This document shows positions 7,033-14,596 of a stretch of DNA of 43,715 nucleotides, in pieces (within the stretch, counting starts at the first letter, position 1; each line of letters starts with the position of its first letter). Location of the stretch: positions 1 to 43,715 of the IMG/VR virus record IMGVR_UViG_3300021599_000790. One strand, given 5' to 3'. This DNA comes from a virus. The translations under genes and the position numbers were made by a program. The notes below the pieces were generated by a model that searched no databases, had not been told where the DNA came from, and saw nothing but the letters and a program-made list of their open reading frames with translations.

Positions 7033-7212
7033 ATGAAAGAAAAGATTACACGTTTAGTAAACAAATATACTAAAGAAGAAGTATATACTAGAGATTACGA
7101 TGATTTTGTTAGAGAGGGCACCAATGAATTTATTCGTGTCTTTCAAAAATTAAATCCTCAAAGAACTTTTTTGGTGAATCGACAAGCATTTGTGGTCGCC
7201 AAAGAGTCGTGA
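7033..7212 (+). CDS. Small protein, 59 aa, of unknown function
   Basis: ATG 7033 opens a 59-codon frame ending at TGA 7210-7212. It lies between a strong promoter and a terminator whose stem overlaps its stop codon, so it forms its own transcription unit, which supports that it is real. The product is charged: KEKITRLVNKYTKEEVYTRD at the N-terminus, and a middle with VREGTNEFIRVFQKLNP. No domain is recognised. A strongly transcribed tiny protein early in infection could be a host-takeover factor, but nothing in the sequence proves that. The SD is weak (GGTGA at 7022-7026). Confidence 0.6.
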   Translation: MKEKITRLVNKYTKEEVYTRDYDDFVREGTNEFIRVFQKLNPQRTFLVNRQAFVVAKES

Positions 7213-7233
7213 TGCCTAACGGGTCACGTTTTT
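7208..7233 (+). terminator. Rho-independent terminator overlapping a stop codon
   Basis: CGTGA (7208-7212) pairs with TCACG (7224-7228). The stem continues through a T.G pair and a one-base bulge to CC/GG around the loop TAAC (7217-7220), and is followed by TTTTT (7229-7233). It ends the 59-aa gene unit before the Hsp20 gene. Confidence 0.8.
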
Positions 7234-7261
7234 ATTAACTTGCTTATTTAAGGAGAAATAT

Positions 7262-7753
7262 ATGACAGTAGGACGTATTGCTTTTGGACCTTTGTTCCAT
7301 CAAACTCTTGGTTTTGAAAATTTTCTACGTGATGTGGAAAAAATGTTGGGTGAAGAAGTAAAGCCTTCAACTTTCCCACACCATAATATTATTAAAGTTG
7401 ATGATAGTCGTTATATCGTTGAACTAGCTGTAGCTGGTTTCTCGAAAGATGAAATTGAAATTACAAGACAAGAGGGTTCATTAAAGATTGTAGGAATGAA
7501 ACAGAATGAAGATATGGGTCAAGCTACATATCTACATCGTGGCATTGCTACACGTTCATTCACTAAAAATATTACCATTGCTGATACTGTTGAAGTACAT
7601 AGTTCAGAAATCAAAGATGGTATTTTACGTATTGGTCTTATCAATGTTATTCCAGAACATAAGAAACCAAAACGTATTGAAATTGGAAGTGAACTAAAGT
7701 TCTTTGAGCCAACACTTCTTCAAGAAAACAAAAAAGAAGTAAAAGCAGCTTAA
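7262..7753 (+). CDS. Small heat shock protein, Hsp20/alpha-crystallin
   Basis: This 163-aa protein is an IbpA-like small heat shock protein. It has an N-terminal FGPLFHQTLGFENFL segment, the alpha-crystallin domain (about 40-140) with YIVELAVAGFSKDEIEIT and GSLKIVGMK, the RGIATRSFTKNITIADTVEV segment, and the DGILRIGL strand (the GxLxIxL element). Small heat shock proteins hold unfolding proteins without ATP. They are frequent in T4-like aquatic phages, probably to help virion protein folding. The SD AAGGAG (7250-7255) is well placed. A GC-rich hairpin follows the stop. I see no separate promoter after the terminator at 7208-7233, so expression may rely on read-through. Confidence 0.92.
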   Translation: MTVGRIAFGPLFHQTLGFENFLRDVEKMLGEEVKPSTFPHHNIIKVDDSRYIVELAVAGFSKDEIEITRQEGSLKIVGMKQNEDMGQATYLHRGIATRSFTKNITIADTVEVHSSEIKDGILRIGLINVIPEHKKPKRIEIGSELKFFEPTLLQENKKEVKAA

Positions 7754-7756
7754 AAC

Positions 7757-7775
7757 ATGGGGCCTTTGGCCCCAT
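7757..7775 (+). terminator. GC-rich hairpin after hsp20
   Basis: An 8-bp perfect stem ATGGGGCC (7757-7764)/GGCCCCAT (7768-7775) has a TTT loop and is followed by only two more T residues and A. It resembles an intrinsic terminator but the T tract is poor, so partial termination or mRNA 3'-end protection is likely. It also argues against translation starting at ATG 7757, which would lie inside the stem. Confidence 0.55.
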
Positions 7776-7792
7776 TTATGGAGAAAATCTAT

Positions 7793-7981
7793 ATGATGAA
7801 AAAAGATAAAAGCTTTCGTTTACCGAAAGAAACAAAACGTTTACTCGCTACAATGTCGAAAGAAAAGCGAAGTGACTTCAAAAACCTAATGATAAAGGGT
7901 ATTATCTTAGGATCAGTTGAACCACCTAGAGAAAAAAGAAAACACAAAACTAAAATTGTTCAGGCTGAGACTGAAGAATGA
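7793..7981 (+). CDS. Small basic protein of unknown function
   Basis: The 62-aa product is very lysine/arginine rich (MKKDKSFRLPKETKRLLATM, then EKRSDFKNLMIKGIILG and REKRKHKTK). It could bind nucleic acid, but no family is recognised. I chose ATG 7793 because GGAGAA (7780-7785) is well spaced to it and because the upstream in-frame ATG 7757 lies in a hairpin. ATG 7796 is also possible. Its end overlaps the dCMP deaminase start (ATGA), indicating coupled translation. Confidence 0.6.
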   Translation: MMKKDKSFRLPKETKRLLATMSKEKRSDFKNLMIKGIILGSVEPPREKRKHKTKIVQAETEE

Positions 7982-8493
7982 AACAAAAGTTCATTCGGGC
8001 TCATATGAAAGTGGCTGAAGTTTATGCTCAGTTATCTTCAGCTGAACGATTGAAAGTTGGTGCTGTTATTGTCAAAGAAGATACGATCATAGGTATAGGT
8101 TACAACGGCATGCCATCAGGTTGGATAAACGCCTGTGAAAAAAAAGAATACATGCCAGTTGATAATGTAGATAAATTAAATGTTGAAGAAATAGAACAAC
8201 AGTGGCCATATGAAGATCGTGGCAAAAGATATAAATTGATCACAAAAGATGAAGTTATTCATGCAGAATCAAATGCCATTTCTAAAGTAGCCAAATCTAC
8301 AAATTCAACAGAAGGTTCTTATCTATTTGTCACTCATGCTCCGTGTATTCATTGTGCTAAACTTATACACCAATCTGGAATAATTAGAGTCTTTTATAAA
8401 GAAGCGTACAGAGATGATAGTGGTTTAAAATTTTTAGAAAAGTGTGGTATAAAGGTGATGAAAATTTCAGATGACTATATTCTTCAGAATTAA
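7978..8493 (+). CDS. Deoxycytidylate (dCMP) deaminase
   Basis: This 171-aa protein is a zinc-dependent dCMP deaminase converting dCMP to dUMP for thymidylate synthesis. Zinc and catalytic motifs are visible: VIHAESNAISK (HAE, about residue 93) and APCIHCAKLIHQSGI (PCxxC). The N-terminal RLKVGAVIVKEDTIIGIGYN and GYNGMPSG are typical. The insertion between about 50 and 85 (CEKKEYM... EEIEQQWPYEDRG) is as in T4-type enzymes, which are allosterically regulated by dCTP/dTTP; whether that applies here is inferred. It is co-transcribed with other nucleotide genes. No thymidylate synthase is seen in the window. Confidence 0.92.
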   Translation: MKQKFIRAHMKVAEVYAQLSSAERLKVGAVIVKEDTIIGIGYNGMPSGWINACEKKEYMPVDNVDKLNVEEIEQQWPYEDRGKRYKLITKDEVIHAESNAISKVAKSTNSTEGSYLFVTHAPCIHCAKLIHQSGIIRVFYKEAYRDDSGLKFLEKCGIKVMKISDDYILQN

Positions 8494-8508
8494 AATAAGG
8501 TGAAAAAT

Positions 8509-8967
8509 ATGTTAGTGTTACCCGATAATATGATAGGAAAACCTGTAGGTTTTACCTGTTCTACTTTCGACCTTCTTCATGCAGGTCATATATTGATGCT
8601 TGCAGAATGTAAACAAATTTGTGATTATCTAATTGTAGGATTACAAACTGATCCAACCGTTGATAGACCAGGAACAAAAAATAAACCAGTTCAAAGTATC
8701 GTAGAAAGGTTTGTCCAATTATCTGCTGTTGAATTTGTTGATGAGATTATTGTGTATGAAACGGAAAAAGATTTAGAAGATTTGTTAATGTTTCTTCCTA
8801 TCACTATCAGAATTTGTGGTGAAGAATATAAAGATAAACATTTAACAGGAAAAGATATATGTGATGTAAGAGGAATAAAAACATATTATAATTCAAGGAC
8901 ACATAGATTTAGTTCTTCTGAATTGAGGCAAAGAACTTATGAATCTGAAATGAGGAAAATACTATGA
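8509..8967 (+). CDS. Cytidylyltransferase-like nucleotidyltransferase (TagD/RfaE type)
   Basis: This 152-aa protein is a small HxGH-type nucleotidyltransferase. It has the nucleotide-binding motif STFDLLHAGHILML (HAGH) near residue 20, VGLQTDPTVDRPGTKNKPVQ, and the closing motif FSSSELRQR (the S/TSSxxR element). Close relatives are glycerol-3-phosphate cytidylyltransferase and the RfaE C-terminal domain, which couple CTP or ATP to a phosphorylated substrate. The substrate here is unknown. ATG 8509 is preferred over GTG 8500 because AAGGTG (8497-8502) is then the SD. It overlaps the MazG-like gene (ATGA). Confidence 0.82.
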   Translation: MLVLPDNMIGKPVGFTCSTFDLLHAGHILMLAECKQICDYLIVGLQTDPTVDRPGTKNKPVQSIVERFVQLSAVEFVDEIIVYETEKDLEDLLMFLPITIRICGEEYKDKHLTGKDICDVRGIKTYYNSRTHRFSSSELRQRTYESEMRKIL

Positions 8968-9332
8968 CTAAAGTATTCACGGATGTGGCAACGTTTATGC
9001 TGGCTGGAGAACAAACTGTTGGTAAAGATAATAACGAACAGGCAGAGTTGTACTTGAATTTGATTAGAGAAGAATACCAAGAACTATTAGATGCTAGGCA
9101 ATTAACCGATGATGTCTTGACAATTGACGCATGTTTTGATACAATATGGGTCATCGTTGGTTATATGTTATCTAGAGGTTGGAGTTGTGAAAGAATCTGG
9201 GATGAGGGTGCCTTAAGTAATCTAAGAAAGATTGATAGGAAAACTCAGAAGATTTTAAAAAGAGAAGATGGTAAGATATTGAAACCCGAAGGTTGGCAAC
9301 CACCAGATTTTACTAAATTTATTAATAAGTGA
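8964..9332 (+). CDS. MazG-like NTP pyrophosphohydrolase
   Basis: This 122-aa all-alpha protein has the MazG/PRA-PH pattern: DNNEQAELYLNLIREEYQEL supplies the ExxE(E) metal motif at about residues 24-42, and ACFDTIWVIVGYMLSRGW the second ExxD-like helix (D59/D63 region). The C-terminal DGKILKPEGWQPPDF motif is typical of phage members. It would hydrolyse NTPs or dNTPs to monophosphates and pyrophosphate; in other phages MazG-like proteins adjust nucleotide pools or (p)ppGpp. A near-consensus promoter lies inside the gene at 9117-9145. Confidence 0.82.
   Translation: MTKVFTDVATFMLAGEQTVGKDNNEQAELYLNLIREEYQELLDARQLTDDVLTIDACFDTIWVIVGYMLSRGWSCERIWDEGALSNLRKIDRKTQKILKREDGKILKPEGWQPPDFTKFINK
9117..9145 (+). 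promoter_or_regulatory. Internal sigma70 promoter toward gp43
   Basis: TTGACA (9117-9122) and TACAAT (9140-9145) are separated by 17 bp inside the MazG-like coding region. Transcription from about 9152 would serve the two small ORFs and the DNA polymerase. The geometry equals that of the other early promoters. The motif could be chance in coding sequence. Confidence 0.55.
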
Positions 9333-9342
9333 GGAGCAATAA

Positions 9343-9567
9343 ATGCTAAACGAAGTAATCAAAAAACTGTTGAGTGATAACACAAAACTTCCTAAGGCTT
9401 ATAAGTATGATCTCTTTTATCGGGATTATGATGATAAGGTTGAGCTCATTGGCTTGGTTGATGATCCAACCTATGATATGAAAGACTTTGTGGGTAGAGA
9501 GATGCTCTTTCCCAAGCGTTGGCTGACGCTTGATGTATATGATTCTAAAATGGAGATCAAAGTATAA
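9343..9567 (+). CDS. Conserved-looking small protein, unknown function
   Basis: The 74-aa product is acidic/basic mixed, with LPKAYKYDLFYRDYDDKVEL and EMLFPKRWLTLDVYD. No family is recognised. A good SD (GAGGAG, 9331-9336) precedes ATG, and its stop overlaps the next ORF's start (TAATG), so it is expressed in the same unit as the following gene and the DNA polymerase. Confidence 0.6.
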   Translation: MLNEVIKKLLSDNTKLPKAYKYDLFYRDYDDKVELIGLVDDPTYDMKDFVGREMLFPKRWLTLDVYDSKMEIKV

Positions 9568-9869
9568 TGACAATAAAATTAATTACATTCAAAACAAATC
9601 ACACGGTGTTAGCAAAAGTTTTAGATGAGGGTGATATCGGTGTTATTATAAAAGAACCTGTGCAAGTGGTTTCTATTCCTCCATCAGCTTCCAATCAAGA
9701 AGGTGGTATTGCTTTCTCTCCTTTCTTAGAGTATAGTGAAGAATTTAAAACTGGAATTGTAATAAAAAATAGTGATATTCTTACTATCAATAGTCCAATT
9801 GTTGACCTTGAAAATCAATATAACAGAATTTTTGGATCGGGTATTCAAATCGCATCTAGCATTTCTTAA
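9567..9869 (+). CDS. Small beta-rich conserved phage protein upstream of gp43
   Basis: This 100-aa protein starts with ATG overlapping the previous stop. The N-terminal two thirds are beta-strand rich: IKLITFKTNHTVLAKVLDEG, GVIIKEPVQVVSIPP, then GIAFSPFLEYSEEFKTGIVI and SDILTIN. The C-terminus (ENQYNRIFGSGIQIASSIS) looks like a conserved tail. Proteins of this form occur next to the polymerase in T4-like aquatic phages. The pattern is compatible with a small Sm-like beta barrel, but I cannot assign a function. It abuts the gp43 ATG directly. Confidence 0.65.
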   Translation: MTIKLITFKTNHTVLAKVLDEGDIGVIIKEPVQVVSIPPSASNQEGGIAFSPFLEYSEEFKTGIVIKNSDILTINSPIVDLENQYNRIFGSGIQIASSIS

Positions 9870-12425
9870 ATGAAACAATACTACACCAACGTATCAACAT
9901 ACGGAAGTAATATTCTGTTTCGAGGTGTAAAGAACGGTCGGAGAGTTAAGATGAAAATCGAATACGCTCCGACTTTGTTTTTGCCCGTCAATAAAAACAC
10001 AGAATGGAAAACGCTCTCTGGAGATAATCTCGAACCTAAAAAGTTTGAGAATATGCGTTCAGCTCGAGATTTCGCCAAAAAATATGAAGATGTACAAAAC
10101 TTTAAAATATTTGGTAACTCTAGTTTTGAATATGCCTTCATTGCTGAAACACAACCAGGAATGATTGACTGGAATATCGATGAACTCAAAATAAGTATTA
10201 TCGATATTGAGGTCGGATCAGAAAATGGTTTTCCAGATCCATATAAAGCTACTGAACCAATTACTGCTATCGCTATTCGTAGTTTGAATGGTGACATGGT
10301 TGTTTATGGTTGCGGTGAGTATGATAAAGAAAAAGATGAAACAAATAAAGGTAAAAATGTAACTTACATTAAATGCCGTGATGAATATACATTGTGTAAA
10401 ACATTTCTAACTGATTGGGAAAAAGATTCTCCCGATGTTGTCTCCGGTTGGAACATTAAGTTCTTTGATATTCCTTATTTGGTGAATCGTTTCAATCGTA
10501 TTCTAGGTGAAGATAATACTCGAAAACTCTCACCTTGGAATAATGTTTATGCTCGTGAGAAAGTTATTCGTGGTAAAAATGTGACCTCTTACGATCTAAC
10601 AGGTATAGCTGTACTCGACTACATTGAACTATACAAGTGGTATGCGCCTGGTGGAAAATCACAAGAATCATATCGCCTTGATAATATTGCTCACGTAGAA
10701 CTTGGTAAGAAGAAGATTGATTATTCGGAGTATGATAATCTTCACCAACTTTATCGTTTAAACTTCCAAAAGTTTATTGAGTATAACATTGTTGACGTTG
10801 AACTTGTCATTGAACTTGAAAACAAATTGAAATTGATTGAACTTGGTTTGACTTTGGCATATGACACAAAAACAAACTATGAAGATATCTTTGCACAAAC
10901 AAGAATGTGGGATTCTCTAATCTATTCTTACTTGTTTGAGAAAAATATTATTGTACCACCAAAAATTATAAAAAATAAAACTGAAGCTTTTGAAGGTGCA
11001 TATGTAAAAGAACCACAAGTTGGCGCACATGATTGGGTCGCATCATTCGATTTGAATTCTCTGTATCCGCATTTGATGATGCAGTATAACATTTCACCTG
11101 AAACATTGATTGATCCTGAAGAATACACAGATGAAATGCGTGGTGTTTTAGGACAAGTTGTGACAGTTGATCGTTTAATTAATGGTGACATAGATACTAG
11201 TAAATTGAGCGATGTTACTTTAACTCCTAACGGACAATTTTTTAGAACTGACATACAAGGTTTTCTTCCTAAGATGTTGGAAGAAATGTATGAAGATCGA
11301 AAGAAATTTAAAAAGTTGATGTTGAAATCAAAACAAGATTATGAAAATGAAACTGATGAATCTAAGAAACGTGAAATTAAAAACCTTGTTGCTAGATACG
11401 ATAATCTACAGTTAGCTAAAAAGGTATCACTCAATAGTGCTTATGGTGCTTTGGGTTCTCAATATTTTCGGTTTTATGATTTGCGTATGGCCTTGGGTGT
11501 CACCACGGCTGGTCAACTAAGTATTCGTTGGATTGAAAAAGCATTAAATGGTTACTTGAATAAATTATTAAAAACGAACAATGAAGATTACGTTATCGCC
11601 TCAGATACAGATTCGATTTATCTCCGCCTTGGTGAGCTTGTTAATACGGTGTATAAAGATAAATCGGATCCTAATGCAATCATCTCCTTCATGGATAAAG
11701 TCTGCGAACAGAAAATACAACCTTTTATTGATAAGAGCTATCAAGACCTTGCTGCGTATGTTCATGCGTACTCCCAAAAAATGCAAATGAAACGTGAAGG
11801 ACTTTCTGACAAAGGAATCTGGACCGCAAAGAAACGATACATTCTGAATGTGTACAACAACGAAGGTGTTCAATATAAAGAACCACAAATCAAAGTGATG
11901 GGTCTTGAGATGGTCAAATCATCTACGCCTGCTGCGATTCGTGAGAAGATGAAAGAAGTTATTCAGTTGATGATGAAGGGAACAGAAACAGATGTTCAGG
12001 AGTTTATTTTAAACTTCAGAGAACAATTCAAAAAGTTACCACCTGAAGATATTTCTTTTCCTAGAGGTTTGAATGGCTTGACTGAATACTCCGATTCTGT
12101 TATGATGTATAAGAAAGGTACACCTATTCATGTTCGTGGTGCAATTCTTTACAATCACTATCTGAAACAATATGATTTGGTTAAAAAGTATCCTTTGATA
12201 CAAGAAGGTGAGAAACTCAAATTTACCTATCTAAAAGTGCCAAATCATTTTAAAGAAGATGTGATTTCTTATCCTGGTAGATTACCAAAAGAATTTAATT
12301 TGGATGACTATATTGATTATGAAACACAGTTTAATAAAGCGTTTGTCGAACCCGTCAAAGTTATTTTAGATTGTTTGAGTTGGCAAGTCGAAAAACAAAA
12401 TTCTATAGAAAGTTTCTTTGGATAA
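9870..12425 (+). CDS. 43: Family B DNA polymerase (T4 gp43-like)
   Basis: This 851-aa replicative polymerase has intact 3'-5' exonuclease and polymerase motifs. Exo I is IIDIEVGS (D112, E114), Exo II VSGWNIKFFDIPYL (D200), and Exo III YNIVD (Y305, D309). Polymerase motif A is FDLNSLYP (D394), motif B KKVSLNSAYGALGS (about 517-530), and motif C IASDTDSIYL (D579, D581). The length is slightly under T4 gp43 (898 aa). No intein, intron or split is present. The C-terminus (EKQNSIESFFG) resembles the clamp-binding peptide of gp43, which ends in a similar FxF motif. It follows the previous stop without a gap; TAATG couples the next gene. Confidence 0.97.
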   Translation: MKQYYTNVSTYGSNILFRGVKNGRRVKMKIEYAPTLFLPVNKNTEWKTLSGDNLEPKKFENMRSARDFAKKYEDVQNFKIFGNSSFEYAFIAETQPGMIDWNIDELKISIIDIEVGSENGFPDPYKATEPITAIAIRSLNGDMVVYGCGEYDKEKDETNKGKNVTYIKCRDEYTLCKTFLTDWEKDSPDVVSGWNIKFFDIPYLVNRFNRILGEDNTRKLSPWNNVYAREKVIRGKNVTSYDLTGIAVLDYIELYKWYAPGGKSQESYRLDNIAHVELGKKKIDYSEYDNLHQLYRLNFQKFIEYNIVDVELVIELENKLKLIELGLTLAYDTKTNYEDIFAQTRMWDSLIYSYLFEKNIIVPPKIIKNKTEAFEGAYVKEPQVGAHDWVASFDLNSLYPHLMMQYNISPETLIDPEEYTDEMRGVLGQVVTVDRLINGDIDTSKLSDVTLTPNGQFFRTDIQGFLPKMLEEMYEDRKKFKKLMLKSKQDYENETDESKKREIKNLVARYDNLQLAKKVSLNSAYGALGSQYFRFYDLRMALGVTTAGQLSIRWIEKALNGYLNKLLKTNNEDYVIASDTDSIYLRLGELVNTVYKDKSDPNAIISFMDKVCEQKIQPFIDKSYQDLAAYVHAYSQKMQMKREGLSDKGIWTAKKRYILNVYNNEGVQYKEPQIKVMGLEMVKSSTPAAIREKMKEVIQLMMKGTETDVQEFILNFREQFKKLPPEDISFPRGLNGLTEYSDSVMMYKKGTPIHVRGAILYNHYLKQYDLVKKYPLIQEGEKLKFTYLKVPNHFKEDVISYPGRLPKEFNLDDYIDYETQFNKAFVEPVKVILDCLSWQVEKQNSIESFFG

Positions 12426-13243
12426 TGTTACAAGTAATTTTTCCATTTCTAACAGCAATAGCCTTATCTGGTGTTGCTGCCTATTATTCTGTAATAGGAT
12501 TGGCTCAAATATTTCCAGGTTCGTTTTGGCCTATCGTCATCATGGGGTCAACTTTAGAATTGGCAAAATTAGTAACTGTTTCTTGGTTGTATAATAACTG
12601 GAACGAAACTATACGTTTAATGCGTTATTATTTTTTTGTTGCAGTTTTATTGTTGATGTTGATCACCTCGATGGGCATTTTTGGTTACCTATCGAAGGCA
12701 CATTTGGAAACGAATGTTGTTTTAGGTGCGAATACAGTTCAACTGAAAACATTACAACAACAAGAAAACATTGTTAAAGAACGGCTTGATTACTTACTTA
12801 AAAGAGCTGGTGATCCTGCAACAGCATCAAGAAAAATTGATAAACAAATACAGGAAGCTCAACAAGAATTAAAAGAAATCAACGAAAAGAAATTGCCTTT
12901 ACTTTCAGAAGAAAATAAGTTAGCGGCAGAAATTGGTCCCATCAAGTATATTGCCGAGGCTTTATACACAAAAGATGATCCAAATTTCATAGATAAAGCT
13001 GTACGTGCAGTTATAATGATCATTATTGTTGTTTTTGATCCTCTTGCAATTCTTCTTTTGGTAGCTTCAAATCAAACGTATAGAAAATTAAAAGAGAATA
13101 AAGAAACTCCTACTGAAAGCAAAAAGGCAATTAAAAAGAAAAAGATTGACAATTCGACAGCACCTAGTGTAGAATTGTTTACTAAAGATGATAATGAAGT
13201 AATACCTAAATCAAAGATTGTTAATATTGGAGAAATGCCATGA
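12425..13243 (+). CDS. Four-TM membrane protein with a central coiled coil
   Basis: This 272-aa protein starts at ATG 12425, overlapping the gp43 stop (TAATG). An N-terminal block has three hydrophobic helices (about 4-30, 34-55, 66-90), with LAQIFPGSFWPIVIMGSTLE linking the first two. A coiled-coil stretch follows (about 105-175: QLKTLQQQENIVKERLDYLL, then QIQEAQQELKEINEKKLPLL). A fourth helix (RAVIMIIIVVFDPLAILLLV) is followed by a lysine-rich tail. Similar proteins of unknown function recur in T4-like aquatic phages. It is coupled to both gp43 and UvsX by four-base overlaps. A role in anchoring replication to the membrane would be speculation. Confidence 0.7.
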   Translation: MLQVIFPFLTAIALSGVAAYYSVIGLAQIFPGSFWPIVIMGSTLELAKLVTVSWLYNNWNETIRLMRYYFFVAVLLLMLITSMGIFGYLSKAHLETNVVLGANTVQLKTLQQQENIVKERLDYLLKRAGDPATASRKIDKQIQEAQQELKEINEKKLPLLSEENKLAAEIGPIKYIAEALYTKDDPNFIDKAVRAVIMIIIVVFDPLAILLLVASNQTYRKLKENKETPTESKKAIKKKKIDNSTAPSVELFTKDDNEVIPKSKIVNIGEMP

Positions 13244-14304
13244 GTTTATTGGAAAAATTGAAGAAAAGTTCAACGATAAAAGAGACTTCCATTCTTGCGA
13301 AGTCTGAGTTTTTTACAGAAAAAGATATGATTCGCACTGAAGTGCCAATGATTAATGTGGCACTTTCGGGTTCACTTGATGGTGGACTAACACCAGGTCT
13401 TACGATGTTTGCTGGACCATCGAAACACTTTAAGACAGCATTTGCATTATTAATGGCATCAGCTTATATGAAAAAATATGAAGATGCTGTTGTACTTTTT
13501 TACGACTCTGAATTCGGTACACCACAAAAATATTTTGAAACCTTCAACATTGACACAGACAGAGTTCTACACACACCTATCACTGACGTTGAAGAATTGA
13601 AACATGATATTATGAATCAATTGCAAAGTATTACTAAGGGTGATAGAGTCATTATTATTCTTGACTCTATCGGCAACTTGGCATCTAAAAAAGAAATTGA
13701 AGATTCTTTAGAAGGCAAATCTGTTGCTGATATGACTAGAGCTAAACAAATGAAATCTTTGTTTAGAATGATAACACCACATTTAACAATCAAAGATATC
13801 CCTATGGTTGTTGTCAATCATACATACAAAGAAATTGGTATGTTCCCGAAAGACATTGTTGGTGGTGGTACAGGTTCTTACTACTCAGCCGATACAATTT
13901 GGATTCTTGGTCGCCAGCAAGAAAAAACCGGAACAGAAATTACTGGATATAACTTTATCATCAACATTGAAAAGTCCAGATATGTTCGTGAAAAATCTAA
14001 GATTCCAATTACTGTTTCTTTCGATGGTGGTATTCAAAAATATTCTGGTCTACTTGACATTGCACTTGAAGGAAATTTTGTTGCTAAACCTTCAAATGGT
14101 TGGTATGCAAAAGTTGACCGAGAAACTGGTGAAATAATGGACAAAGTTCGATTTGCAGATACACAGACAAGAGAATTTTGGTCTGATATTCTTACGAATG
14201 AATCCTTTAAAGAATATGTGAGAAAGAGATATGAAATCACTTATAGCAGCATTTTGGGAGATGATAACGAATCTCCTGAATTCCAATCAGACGAAGCGGC
14301 CTGA
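13240..14304 (+). CDS. uvsX: UvsX recombinase (RecA-like)
   Basis: This 354-aa protein matches T4 UvsX in length and motifs. The Walker A is of the UvsX type, GPSKHFKT (59-66), and Walker B lies in VIIILDSIGNLA (about 137-148). Further conserved parts are ALSGSLDGGLTPGLTMFAG, LFYDSEFGTP, and VVVNHTYKEIGMFPKDIVGG (the L2/filament region). UvsX forms filaments on ssDNA for recombination-dependent replication and repair. An acidic tail (DDNESPEFQSDEAA) matches the habit of RecA proteins. It overlaps the upstream gene by four bases and the next ORF by 74 bases. Confidence 0.94.
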   Translation: MSLLEKLKKSSTIKETSILAKSEFFTEKDMIRTEVPMINVALSGSLDGGLTPGLTMFAGPSKHFKTAFALLMASAYMKKYEDAVVLFYDSEFGTPQKYFETFNIDTDRVLHTPITDVEELKHDIMNQLQSITKGDRVIIILDSIGNLASKKEIEDSLEGKSVADMTRAKQMKSLFRMITPHLTIKDIPMVVVNHTYKEIGMFPKDIVGGGTGSYYSADTIWILGRQQEKTGTEITGYNFIINIEKSRYVREKSKIPITVSFDGGIQKYSGLLDIALEGNFVAKPSNGWYAKVDRETGEIMDKVRFADTQTREFWSDILTNESFKEYVRKRYEITYSSILGDDNESPEFQSDEAA

Positions 14305-14596
14305 GTACTCGGTAGATTACCGAGATGAAAACACCTATTTTACCATACTCAGTGGTAAATATCAAAATGTAACTGTCACCTACTCGCAAACCCAATTCTT
14401 TGAAGATGAGGGTTTTGCGAGGTTAAAATTCAATTACCATGTGATTGAATTCGCAAATTTTACCGAAGAACACTTGACAGACAATCAAGAATTTGTTATA
14501 ATAATAGGTGATATACTCCAAGACTATCTTTTAATTGAGGCAAAAAAACTTGAAACAACTAGAAAACGTCATTCTGAAGAACTTGATTTTCAATGA
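14231..14596 (+). CDS. Small conserved phage protein between uvsX and gp41
   Basis: The frame encodes 121 aa from ATG 14231, or 111 aa from ATG 14261. Neither start has an ideal SD: GAGAAAGAGA precedes the first, GGGAG directly abuts the second. The part beyond the UvsX stop looks like the real domain: YRDENTYFTILSGKYQNVTV, QFFEDEGFARLKFNYHVIEF, and VIIIGDILQDYLL. It is alpha/beta and unrecognised. Its 3' end contains a perfect sigma70 promoter and the start of the gp41 helicase gene, so the region is triple-used. The overlap with UvsX makes the start uncertain. Confidence 0.6.
   Translation: MKSLIAAFWEMITNLLNSNQTKRPEYSVDYRDENTYFTILSGKYQNVTVTYSQTQFFEDEGFARLKFNYHVIEFANFTEEHLTDNQEFVIIIGDILQDYLLIEAKKLETTRKRHSEELDFQ
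14474..14502 (+). promoter_or_regulatory. Consensus sigma70 promoter for gp41
   Basis: TTGACA (14474-14479) and TATAAT (14497-14502) match perfectly with a 17-bp spacer and a TG extended -10 element. It lies within the coding sequence of the small ORF. Transcription from about 14509 leaves a 40-base leader before the helicase TTG start at 14550. Confidence 0.82.

Noticed and set aside
7757-7792. Upstream start (ATG 7757) for the small basic gene
   Set aside because: It lies inside an 8-bp GC-rich hairpin and has no SD; ATG 7793 has GGAGAA at good spacing.
1562-9332. Base-Z (2-aminoadenine) genome signature because of dATP/dGTP diphosphohydrolase and MazG-like genes
   Set aside because: No PurZ or DpoZ-type polymerase is seen; the polymerase is an ordinary gp43, and these pool enzymes are common in T4-like phages.
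9563-9568. TATAAT just before the ORF at 9567
   Set aside because: No TTGACA-like element at 16-18 bp upstream; it results from the stop/start overlap.
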